Positions 33,574 to 40,363 of a DNA stretch of 40,889 bases are shown here, in pieces. The notes below the pieces were generated by a model that saw nothing but the letters and a program-made list of their open reading frames with translations, was not told where the DNA came from and made no database searches. Within the stretch, counting starts at the first letter, position 1. Each line of letters opens with the position of its first letter. The DNA is from CAZKUN01 sp964555935 (lineage in GTDB: Bacteria > Armatimonadota > Zipacnadia > Zipacnadales > VGFC01). The DNA lies in NCBI GenBank assembly GCA_964555935.1, contig CAZKUN010000060.1, positions 1 through 40,889 of the forward strand, in the 5' to 3' direction. The translations under genes and the position numbers were made by a program.

Positions 33574-34293
33574 ATGCCGCCAGATCGCGGACAACCCGTA
33601 TACAGCTTGAAAGTCGCCGCCGGTCTCGTGGGCCTGAGCCCGCGGACGATGCGGCTGTATGAGGAAGCAGAGCTGCTGGCCCCGGCTCGCGTGGGCGGGA
33701 ACCAGCAGCGGCTCTACTCCGATCAGGACCTCCAATGGCTGAGTTGCATCCGCGATCTGATCCACGAAGACAGCCTCACCGTCGCCGCCATCCGCCGACT
33801 GCTTGACCTTATTCCTTGCTGGGAAGTGAAGCACTGCGCGCCCGAGATCGCCGAGGCGTGCAAGTCCCATCTGCGGATCCCCAACCTCGCCGGCATCGAT
33901 GCCGAGACGGCCGAACAGACGGACACAGAAGCGGCCGATACGGACGCGGCGGACGTGCGAATTGAGCTGTTCTACGGGGTCCAGGAGCTGGATAGCATTC
34001 TGCATTGCGCGCGGTGCGTGGCGGCTGAGCGGGCGGCGCGCAAGGTGGCGCTGAATTACCCCGATCGCGTTAGCGTGCACAAGGCCGACATCCTCTCTGA
34101 CGCAGCGCAGAGCCTCGGCGTGATCATGAGTCCGACGCTGCTGGTGAACGGCGAGCTTCTGACGTCAGGGACGGGCGTTCGAGAAAGTCGGCTGGACAAC
34201 TACGTGCGGCAGTTGCTTGAAGAGATCGACGACGAAAACGGCGTCGGGGTTGAAACCCCTCCTACAAGTGCTAGCGAAGGAGTCGAGGCATGA
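33574..34293 (+). CDS. MerR-family regulator fused to a thioredoxin-like CxxC domain
   Basis: 239 residues from the ATG at 33574. The N-terminal MerR helix-turn-helix (YSLKVAAGLVGLSPRTMRLY, then EEAELLAPARVGGNQQRLYS) is followed by a dimerisation helix, then a cysteine trio C82-x5-C88-x7-C96 (PCWEVKHCAPEIAEAC). After an acidic linker (111-127) comes a thioredoxin/glutaredoxin-like domain with CARC (Cys145, Cys148) and a cis-Pro-type MSPTLLVNG (185-193). Thiols are thus placed to sense metalloid or redox state directly, instead of an ArsR. The last residues (GVGVETPPTSASEGVEA) are partly encoded by a REP-like hairpin. It overlaps the next gene by 4 bases (ATGA). Arsenic control is inferred from the downstream aqp and arsC genes. 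Confidence 0.8.
   Translation: MPPDRGQPVYSLKVAAGLVGLSPRTMRLYEEAELLAPARVGGNQQRLYSDQDLQWLSCIRDLIHEDSLTVAAIRRLLDLIPCWEVKHCAPEIAEACKSHLRIPNLAGIDAETAEQTDTEAADTDAADVRIELFYGVQELDSILHCARCVAAERAARKVALNYPDRVSVHKADILSDAAQSLGVIMSPTLLVNGELLTSGTGVRESRLDNYVRQLLEEIDDENGVGVETPPTSASEGVEA
34243..34266 (-). repeat. REP-like hairpin encoding part of the MerR protein tail
   Basis: GTC, stem GGGGTT-GA-AACCCC, then CTCCTACA, identical to copies at 77 and 13327 but here in frame, giving VGVETPPT. Confidence 0.8.
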
Positions 34294-34718
34294 GTCAAGA
34301 GCACGATTTCAAGGTGGCGGTATTGGGATGCAGCGGGATTGGGAGACTGGTCTCAACCGTTGTGCGGCAGGCGGTCTACATGATCGCAAACGACCGGCCC
34401 GATGACGTGGTGATCATGAGCGCCGGTGAACTGACGGGCGACGTCGCCGAGGGACTCGAGGCGGCCAAGAAGTACCCGCTGGTGGTCATCGACGGGTGCC
34501 GGCCGAAGTGCGCGACGGCCATCGCCGCGGGCAAGGACCTGAACATCGCGGCGCAGGTGTGGGTGCCGAAAGTGGCCGCGAAGTACAAGCAGTCGATCGC
34601 CGGCGAGAACCGCGTGGCGCTGGGCGAGAAGGGCATGGCGCTGGCGCGGAGGGTGGCCGATGAGGCGATCGACGAGATCGATCTCGCGCTGGCCGAAGAG
34701 GCGATGAGCACGCTCTGA
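34290..34718 (+). CDS. DGC-type putative zinc-binding protein (first)
   Basis: 142 residues. A cysteine near the start of a Rossmann-like strand (VAVLGCSGIG, Cys14) and the signature IDGCRPKCA (Cys70, Cys74) identify the DGC-domain family, small putative zinc-binding proteins of unknown biochemical role often encoded near redox, metalloid or thioredoxin genes. It is coupled to the regulator by an ATGA overlap. A second, diverged member follows at 34786 with the CxxxC pair at almost the same residue numbers. A role in binding arsenite or zinc, or in assisting reduction, is possible but unproven. Confidence 0.75.
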   Translation: MSQEHDFKVAVLGCSGIGRLVSTVVRQAVYMIANDRPDDVVIMSAGELTGDVAEGLEAAKKYPLVVIDGCRPKCATAIAAGKDLNIAAQVWVPKVAAKYKQSIAGENRVALGEKGMALARRVADEAIDEIDLALAEEAMSTL

Positions 34719-34729
34719 AGGCAGGGGCC

Positions 34730-34745
34730 ACGTCAGGGCTGACGT
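34730..34745. promoter_or_regulatory. Perfect palindrome between the two DGC genes
   Basis: ACGTCA-GGGC-TGACGT, with a further GTCAGGGCT copy directly after. It sits in the only sizeable gap (67 bases) of the first half of the cluster and could be an operator or a processing hairpin. Confidence 0.35.
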
Positions 34746-34785
34746 CAGGGCTAACGACGGTACGAAACGGGGAAAGGACAGGACC

Positions 34786-35196
34786 ATGCCAGACAAGATC
34801 TGCATTCAGCCTTGCTTGGGAATCAACAACGCGGCCAGCACGATCGGCCGGCAGGCGTCATATCTGGCGCACGATGAACTCCTGGGCCGCGACAAGAGCG
34901 ACCTGGGCTGCGCGCCGGCGCTCTACGCGGATGTCGAGGAAGACATCGACTTCATCAGGGAAGACTACGTGGTCGCGGTGGAATCGTGCGGCAACCGTTG
35001 CGCGAACCATCTGGTCGCGGAGAAGCAGGGCGAAGTCCACGCCACGGTGATGGTCGAGGAAGTGCTCGCCGAGGCGGGGATCACGCTGGATGGCATCCCC
35101 CGCGAGCATGTCGAGGTCGATCACCCGGCCGTGAAGGCGGTCGCTGATGAAATCGCTCGCGTGTCGAAGAGCCTGCTCGATGGCGAGGGGAACTAG
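34786..35196 (+). CDS. DGC-like putative zinc-binding protein (second)
   Basis: 136 residues. Cysteines: Cys6 and Cys10 (ICIQPCLGINNAAS), Cys42 (LGCAPAL) and a CxxxC pair Cys68/Cys72 (VESCGNRCANH). The pair corresponds to DGCRPKC of the preceding protein, with the Asp-Gly replaced by Glu-Ser. It keeps more cysteines than the first copy, suggesting division of labour, perhaps with one binding and one transferring a metal or metalloid (inference). The gene starts 67 bases after its neighbour and ends 7 bases before the channel gene, so it is in the same transcript. Confidence 0.7.
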   Translation: MPDKICIQPCLGINNAASTIGRQASYLAHDELLGRDKSDLGCAPALYADVEEDIDFIREDYVVAVESCGNRCANHLVAEKQGEVHATVMVEEVLAEAGITLDGIPREHVEVDHPAVKAVADEIARVSKSLLDGEGN

Positions 35197-35202
35197 CCTG
35201 CG

Positions 35203-36075
35203 ATGAGAGAGTCGATGCTCCCCCGACAGATGTTCGCGGAGACAGTGGGATCGTACATCCTCTGCTTCTTCGGGCCCGGCGCGGTGGCGGTGGCGGTGCT
35301 AACCGGCGCCCACCAGGGCCTGTGGCAGGTCGCGAGCGTCTGGGGGTTCGGGATCGCGCTGGCGATCTACGCGGTCGGCTCAGTCAGCGGCGCGCATCTG
35401 AACCCGGCGGTGACGGTGAGCATGGCTATCTTCCGCGGCAAGGACTTCCCGGCAAGGAACATCGCTCCGTACATCGGCGCGCAGATGGTTGGGGGCGTGC
35501 TGGCGGCGCTGACGCTGCTGGTGCTGTTTGGCCCCACGTGCCGACAGTTCGAGACCGACAATGGCATCACCCGCGGCGAGTCGGGCAGCCAGCACTCGGC
35601 GATGTGGTTCGGCGAGTATTTCCCGAACCCAGCGATGTACGGTACCGACGAGGCCGCGTTTGCACAGGTTACGCCGCCGATGGCGTTCCTGGCCGAGGGA
35701 ATCGGGACGGCGTTCCTGGTCTTCTTCATCTTCGCGCTGACGGACGCGCGCAATCCGCTCTCCCCCAGCAAAGTCCGGCTGGAGCCGCTGTTCATCGGAT
35801 TCGCGGTTGCGGCCATCATCGCGATCATCGCGCCCCTCACGCAGGCGGGCTTGAACCCAATGCGCGACTTCGCGCCAAGGCTGGTCTCGTATTTCGCGGG
35901 CTGGGGCGAGATCGCCATCCCAGGACCGCGCGGCTGCGAGTGGTGGCTGTTCATCGTGGCGCCGCTGGTGGGAGGGCCGGTTGGAGCGGCGGTCCACCAG
36001 GCGCTCAGGTCCGAGAAACGCAGGCAAGCGGCGACGGAGAGCGCGGTTGAGGAGACAGGAAAGGCTGCCAAATGA
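35203..36075 (+). CDS. MIP-family aquaglyceroporin, probable arsenite/metalloid channel
   Basis: 290 residues, six hydrophobic helices plus two half-helices. The first NPA is intact (SGAHLNPAVT, 67-69); the second reads NPM (LNPMRDFAPRL, 218-220) but keeps the selectivity-filter Arg221 and the Asp222 characteristic of glycerol facilitators (GlpF type) as opposed to water-specific channels. Glycerol facilitators conduct arsenite and antimonite as neutral hydroxides, and AqpS in Sinorhizobium meliloti exports arsenite made by ArsC. The gene lies in a cluster with arsC and no arsenite pump, which supports that role. It overlaps the next gene by 4 bases (ATGA). Glycerol uptake remains an alternative, though no glycerol kinase is nearby. 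Confidence 0.85.
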   Translation: MRESMLPRQMFAETVGSYILCFFGPGAVAVAVLTGAHQGLWQVASVWGFGIALAIYAVGSVSGAHLNPAVTVSMAIFRGKDFPARNIAPYIGAQMVGGVLAALTLLVLFGPTCRQFETDNGITRGESGSQHSAMWFGEYFPNPAMYGTDEAAFAQVTPPMAFLAEGIGTAFLVFFIFALTDARNPLSPSKVRLEPLFIGFAVAAIIAIIAPLTQAGLNPMRDFAPRLVSYFAGWGEIAIPGPRGCEWWLFIVAPLVGGPVGAAVHQALRSEKRRQAATESAVEETGKAAK

Positions 36076-36293
36076 ACTGCTACGCATGCAACAGCCAGCA
36101 GAAGGCGACGCCGGCCGTCGGCATCTGCATCATCTGCGGGATGGCGCTGTGCCCCGAGCACGTTGTCCGCGAGGAGCTGCCCCAGTGGGTGGAAGTGCGC
36201 GCGGGCATGGGCGCGATGCGCCAGGAGCTGGCCGAGACGCTGCCGAGGATTACGTGCGCGGAGTGCCACCGCGTGCTGAGCGAAACAGGCTAG
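36072..36293 (+). CDS. DUF2180-family small zinc-ribbon protein
   Basis: 73 residues with three cysteine pairs: Cys3/Cys6 (MNCYAC), Cys19/Cys22 with Cys27 and His30 (CIICGMALCPEH), and Cys62/Cys65/His66 (TCAECH). MNCYxC plus ICxxCGMxLCxEH is the pattern of DUF2180 proteins. The start ATG overlaps the channel stop (ATGA), so it is made together with the channel, perhaps as a metal- or metalloid-binding partner. A strong terminator follows at 36309. Confidence 0.8.
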   Translation: MNCYACNSQQKATPAVGICIICGMALCPEHVVREELPQWVEVRAGMGAMRQELAETLPRITCAECHRVLSETG

Positions 36294-36308
36294 TAGAAGA
36301 CAGGACCG

Positions 36309-36333
36309 GGCCGGCGAGAGTCGGCCTTCTTTT
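36309..36333 (+). terminator. Intrinsic terminator between DUF2180 and PiT genes
   Basis: Stem GGCCGGC-GAGA-GTCGGCC (one G-T pair) followed by TTCTTTTG. It ends the first transcription unit; the AT-rich stretch just after (36330-36375), unusual in this GC-rich contig, may hold the promoter for the PiT gene, but no clear -35/-10 pair was found. Confidence 0.75.
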
Positions 36334-36392
36334 GGGATCGATTATTGGATTTAGGGTCCGAATTAACTAAAGAACCAGTAGGGAGGCTCGCA

Positions 36393-37526
36393 ATGGGTTG
36401 GCTAATCTTCTTGTTCATCGCGGTGGCGTTTCTGGCGTACGCGAATGGCGCCAACGACAACTTCAAGGGCGTGGCGACGCTGTTTGGCAGCCACACCACG
36501 AATTACAAGAAGGCCCTGCTGTGGGCGACGGGCACGACGCTCGCGGGCGCTCTCTGCTCGGTCTTGCTGGCGGAGGGTCTCGTGAAGACCTTCTCGGGCA
36601 AGGGCCTGGTGCCGCCTGAGATCGCGGCGTCGACGACATTCGCGCTCGCGGTAGCGCTCGGCGCGGGACTCACCGTCATCATCGCGACGGTCATCGGCTT
36701 CCCCATATCCACCACCCACAGTCTGACCGGCGCGCTGACAGGCGCGGGCTTGGTGGCTTGCGGCGCGGAGCTGAACTTCGGCGCGCTGGGGAAGTCCTTC
36801 TTCATCCCACTGCTCGCCAGCCCGCTGATCGCACTGGTCCTTGCGGGCGGCCTCTACCCCTTCATGAAGTGGATCCGAGACAAGTTGGGCATCACGAAAA
36901 AGTGGGTCATCTGCACGGTCAGCCCGGCGGCTTTGGCAGGGGCGGGGAACACCGGCGTCGACATGGCAGTGGCAGTGGCGCCGGAGAAAGAAACCGCGCC
37001 GCCCGCTGAGTCGAGCGAGAGCGGAGATACGATGAGAGTGGAGCAGTATGATGGCGAGGTCCTGGGCATGCAGTGCCAGTCAGTGCTTGACACGGCGCAC
37101 TTCGCCAGCGCGGGCATGGTGAGCTTCGCCAGAGGACTGAACGACACGCCGAAAATCGTAGCCCTGCTGCTGGTGGCGAACGCGGTCGGGGTCCACTGGG
37201 GACTGCTCGCGGTGGGGATCGCCATGGCGATCGGCGGGCTACTCAACGCGCGGAAGGTCGCCGAGAAGATGAGCCTGAAGATCACGCCGATGAGCCACGG
37301 ACAGGGCTTCACGGCAAACGTGGTGACGGGCTTTCTCGTTGTGGTCGCCAGCCGGATGGGCGTGCCTGTTTCGACGACGCATGTCTCGTGCGGGTCGTTG
37401 TTTGGCATCGGCGCGAGCGGCAAGAGCGGTGACATGAAGGTCATCTCCGAGATCATTCTCTCTTGGGTGCTGACGCTCCCGGTGGGGGCGCTCGCCGCGG
37501 GGCTGGCGTACTGGGTGTTCAGCTAG
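36393..37526 (+). CDS. PiT-family inorganic phosphate permease
   Basis: 377 residues, two homologous halves of five hydrophobic helices each. Signature GANDNFKGVA in the first half pairs with GLNDTPKI in the second; PISTTHSLTGA pairs with PVSTTHVSCGS, as in PitA/PitB transporters. A long hydrophilic loop between halves (about 190-230) contains a Glu/Ser/Ala-rich stretch. Start at 36393 chosen because GGGAGG lies 7 bases upstream; an earlier ATG at 36345 adds a non-conserved leader. PiT carriers move metal-phosphate and also admit arsenate, so with arsC downstream this may be either the entry route or a means of keeping phosphate ahead of arsenate. Regulation with the cluster is inferred from position. 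Confidence 0.92.
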   Translation: MGWLIFLFIAVAFLAYANGANDNFKGVATLFGSHTTNYKKALLWATGTTLAGALCSVLLAEGLVKTFSGKGLVPPEIAASTTFALAVALGAGLTVIIATVIGFPISTTHSLTGALTGAGLVACGAELNFGALGKSFFIPLLASPLIALVLAGGLYPFMKWIRDKLGITKKWVICTVSPAALAGAGNTGVDMAVAVAPEKETAPPAESSESGDTMRVEQYDGEVLGMQCQSVLDTAHFASAGMVSFARGLNDTPKIVALLLVANAVGVHWGLLAVGIAMAIGGLLNARKVAEKMSLKITPMSHGQGFTANVVTGFLVVVASRMGVPVSTTHVSCGSLFGIGASGKSGDMKVISEIILSWVLTLPVGALAAGLAYWVFS

Positions 37527-37535
37527 GAGAACGGC

Positions 37536-37560
37536 CGCAGGCAAGAATGCCTGCGCCACG
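37536..37560 (-). repeat. REP-like hairpin, GTGG type
   Basis: Perfect 8-bp stem CGCAGGCA-AGAA-TGCCTGCG followed by CCACG, in the 59-base gap between the PiT gene and arsC; sister of the element at 7824. Confidence 0.75.
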
Positions 37561-37585
37561 AAGACAGCAAGGGGACACGGATTAC

Positions 37586-38011
37586 ATGAGCCAAGCCAAG
37601 CGCGTCATCTTCCTCTGCACGGGCAACTCATGCCGCAGCCAGATGGGCGAAGGGCTCCTGCGTCACATTGGCGGAGAGGCCGTCGAGTCATTCAGCGCGG
37701 GCACCAAACCCGCGGATCGCGTCCACCCTCTCGCCGTGGCGACGATGGCCGAACGCGGCATCGATATCTCCAGCCACACGCCGAAGGTGCTGGACGACTT
37801 CGACGGGGAGACCTTTGACCTACTCATCACAACGTGCGACAGCGCCCAGGAAGAGTGTCCACATTACTCCGGCGCGAAGGAACGACTGCACTGGTCGCTG
37901 CCGGATCCCGCCGACGCGACCGGCACGGAGGAGGAGATTCGGGCGTTCTTTCGCGAAGTAGCGGACGACATCGAGCGGCGGATCAACGAGCTGCTCGCCG
38001 ACACCGCTTGA
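37586..38011 (+). CDS. arsC: Arsenate reductase, thioredoxin-coupled LMW-phosphatase type
   Basis: 141 residues; reduces arsenate to arsenite. The phosphatase loop CTGNSCR (Cys11 to Arg17) gives the nucleophile and anion-binding Arg. Two further cysteines, Cys84 and Cys91 (TTCDSAQEECPHY), are separated by seven residues, as are Cys82 and Cys89 of the S. aureus pI258 enzyme, so the full three-cysteine relay is present and regeneration should use thioredoxin. DPADATG is the usual acid motif. The open frame extends upstream to 37463 through the REP hairpin, but AAGGGG precedes only this ATG and family members start here. It is the last cluster gene; the secreted glycosidase begins 22 bases later. 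Confidence 0.95.
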   Translation: MSQAKRVIFLCTGNSCRSQMGEGLLRHIGGEAVESFSAGTKPADRVHPLAVATMAERGIDISSHTPKVLDDFDGETFDLLITTCDSAQEECPHYSGAKERLHWSLPDPADATGTEEEIRAFFREVADDIERRINELLADTA

Positions 38012-38033
38012 GAGACCTCGGAGGCCCAACTCA

Positions 38034-40220
38034 GTGCGCACCCTCGCCCGGCTCGCAGCCCCATCCCTGATGGCGCTGCTGCTGTCCCCCACCTTCGCCG
38101 AGACGATTGTCGACGAGTTTGAGACGCTCAATACCCAGACGTGGCGACCCGCGAACCTGCTCGGCGACCGGCAATTCCCAGGCCTGAGCGTTGAGGTCCG
38201 GGATGGCGCGCTGCGCATCCAGGGGACCACCGACGACGAGGCTATCAGCCTCGCCGGCGTACGGACGAGGGCGATGTTTGGCGCGTCGGAGGCGCAGCCG
38301 CTCACCGTGCGGGTGACGCGCGCTTCGCACGGAGGGCGAGCCGATCGCGCGGAGCATGGCGTGATCCTGTGGAGGTCGGCGGGGGAGTTCTTCTACGTGC
38401 GCGAGCCAGTCCATCAACTCGTGAAGGACTGGCAGCGATATCAGTCGTGGCAGGTGCTGACCGGCGGCGGCGGGATCGGCGTGCAGGATATCCTCGACGA
38501 AGAGCTGTTCCTCGAAGCGAATCCCCAAGAACCCTTCGACTGCAAGCTACACCAGATGCCACGCGCGGTGGAGATCCGGTTTGATGGCACGACGGTCGTG
38601 GTTAGCATTGATGGCGAGGAGTGCCACCGGCAGGAGCTGCCTTGGAGCGGGCCATTCACCGTCGGGCTTGTCGCCGGAAGCTTGGGCGCCGCCGTGCATG
38701 CGGACGTCGCGTTCAGCGACATCGCGATTGAGGGCGACGTGATGGCCGAGGTCGATGCGCTGCCGATCGATACGACAGGCTGGGAGCCGGCGCAACCATC
38801 GTACTGGCGGGGAGATGCGGAGCTTGACGAGGGCGCGGCGGAGCGGCTGCTGGCTACGAAGCCGCCGGTGCAGGCGGCGATGGTGCTACGATCCCGCTGG
38901 CAGCCCTCGGTGATCAAGCAGTTCATCGACTGGTCGGCGGACGAAGGCCTGAACTGCGTGGCGCTGGATCTCGCGTGGAGCGAGGTTGAGCGGGAGAAGG
39001 GCGCCTTCGATTTCAGCCGGTACGACGGGTGGATCAACTATGCGGTGAACCGAGGGCTGTGGGTGCAGCTCAAACCATGGTGGATCAACCGCCAGTACCC
39101 CCGATGGATCAGCCCCGAACTCGAGCAGAAGCCACTGATAGGGACCAATCGCCTGCACGAACTGACCTTTGCCAACGATGGGTTGAATGACCACATCGCG
39201 CGGTTTGTAAGCGAGACGGTGAGGCACTACCGGGGCTACCCCGTCACGTGCTACACGCCGGTGGCGGCGAGCGCGGCGGAGCTTGAGTATTCGCACGGCG
39301 ACTGGCGCGATGCGTCCGACTGGGCGCTGGATCAGTACCGCGAGTGGCTTGGGCGGAAGTACCCGGGCAGGAACACGGACGAGGCGACGATGCCGGAGAA
39401 CCTGGATGTGACGCCGGGCGAGCCGGATCTCCGGGCGCATGTCATCGACTGGTTTCGCTATCGCGAATGGTCGCTGAAGCAGCTCGTCGACCGGCTGGGG
39501 AAGGCGATCCACGAGGCGGACCCCGAGGCGGTCTTCGCGATACAGGTTGGCCGCGCCCAGGACGGCCCCTCGTGCCCGCGGCGCGCCTCGGTGGGCGTTT
39601 TCTACTGGGGCGAGTCAGCGGACATGGTGATTGCGGATCCGCAGCCACGTGACGGCGACTCGATGGGCTACCTGATCGACACCATCCGAGGCAATGGGAA
39701 GATCGCGGCGATGGAACTGGATGCGCCGGCGCGGTTTGAGCTGCCGATGGATGACTATCGCGACAACACCGTCGACTGCTGGCGACACGGCGGAACGTGG
39801 AGTTCGTGGGCGAACTGGGTGCCCGATGAGCTGGCGCTGGAGGGCGTCCTGCGGATGACGCGAGAGACCGCGGAGGCGCTCGACGCGGACCACTCATTTC
39901 CAACGCCACCGACGGCGATGTACGTGAGCAAATGGGACCTATACTGCTACCACGGGCAAGACCGGTGGCGCGAGTATCGAGATGCCTACCTGGGGCTGAC
40001 GGATGGCGGGAGACAGGTCATCGATGTGATTAGCGATGATAGAATGCTGGCGCAACCAAGGGCATTGGGACGGTACGACCGGATCGTGGTTCCCTACGCT
40101 GATTGCATTGACGCGCGGGTGCTGAAGCTCCTAAAGCGTCACGCGAAGAAGCTCGAGGTGACGCGGGACGCGGAGTTTGGGAAGAACGTGCTGAGTATCG
40201 CTGACGGCGACGGGTACTGA
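38034..40220 (+). CDS. Secreted multi-domain GH42-like glycoside hydrolase
   Basis: 728 residues from GTG with CGGAGG 9 bases upstream. Signal peptide (RTLARLAAPSLMALLLSPTF, then AE), a LamG-like beta-sandwich (about 25-235; IVDEFETLNTQTWRPANLL and SDIAIEGDV), then a GH42-type barrel. The characteristic DLAWSEVEREKGAFDFSRYD (about 313-330) and WVQLKPWW match the WSxxExxxGxxDF region of beta-galactosidase-type enzymes. The acid/base segment appears as VAASAAELEY, not the canonical NEP type, so catalytic assignment is uncertain. It follows arsC by 22 bases without a visible terminator, so read-through from the arsenic unit is possible. A beta-galactosidase or related exo-glycosidase is likely. 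Confidence 0.7.
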   Translation: MRTLARLAAPSLMALLLSPTFAETIVDEFETLNTQTWRPANLLGDRQFPGLSVEVRDGALRIQGTTDDEAISLAGVRTRAMFGASEAQPLTVRVTRASHGGRADRAEHGVILWRSAGEFFYVREPVHQLVKDWQRYQSWQVLTGGGGIGVQDILDEELFLEANPQEPFDCKLHQMPRAVEIRFDGTTVVVSIDGEECHRQELPWSGPFTVGLVAGSLGAAVHADVAFSDIAIEGDVMAEVDALPIDTTGWEPAQPSYWRGDAELDEGAAERLLATKPPVQAAMVLRSRWQPSVIKQFIDWSADEGLNCVALDLAWSEVEREKGAFDFSRYDGWINYAVNRGLWVQLKPWWINRQYPRWISPELEQKPLIGTNRLHELTFANDGLNDHIARFVSETVRHYRGYPVTCYTPVAASAAELEYSHGDWRDASDWALDQYREWLGRKYPGRNTDEATMPENLDVTPGEPDLRAHVIDWFRYREWSLKQLVDRLGKAIHEADPEAVFAIQVGRAQDGPSCPRRASVGVFYWGESADMVIADPQPRDGDSMGYLIDTIRGNGKIAAMELDAPARFELPMDDYRDNTVDCWRHGGTWSSWANWVPDELALEGVLRMTRETAEALDADHSFPTPPTAMYVSKWDLYCYHGQDRWREYRDAYLGLTDGGRQVIDVISDDRMLAQPRALGRYDRIVVPYADCIDARVLKLLKRHAKKLEVTRDAEFGKNVLSIADGDGY

Positions 40221-40363
40221 GCCCCTGCTGGAGCCCATGATAGGCGCGCGGGCAGGGGATGAGGTGGTAGGCGTCGAAACCCCATGTTGTTCACCCCATG
40301 TTCATGCGACAGCGATACCGCCATCATGCATTGCGATGGCTTCTCTGAGAGGAGCAGCAAGCA

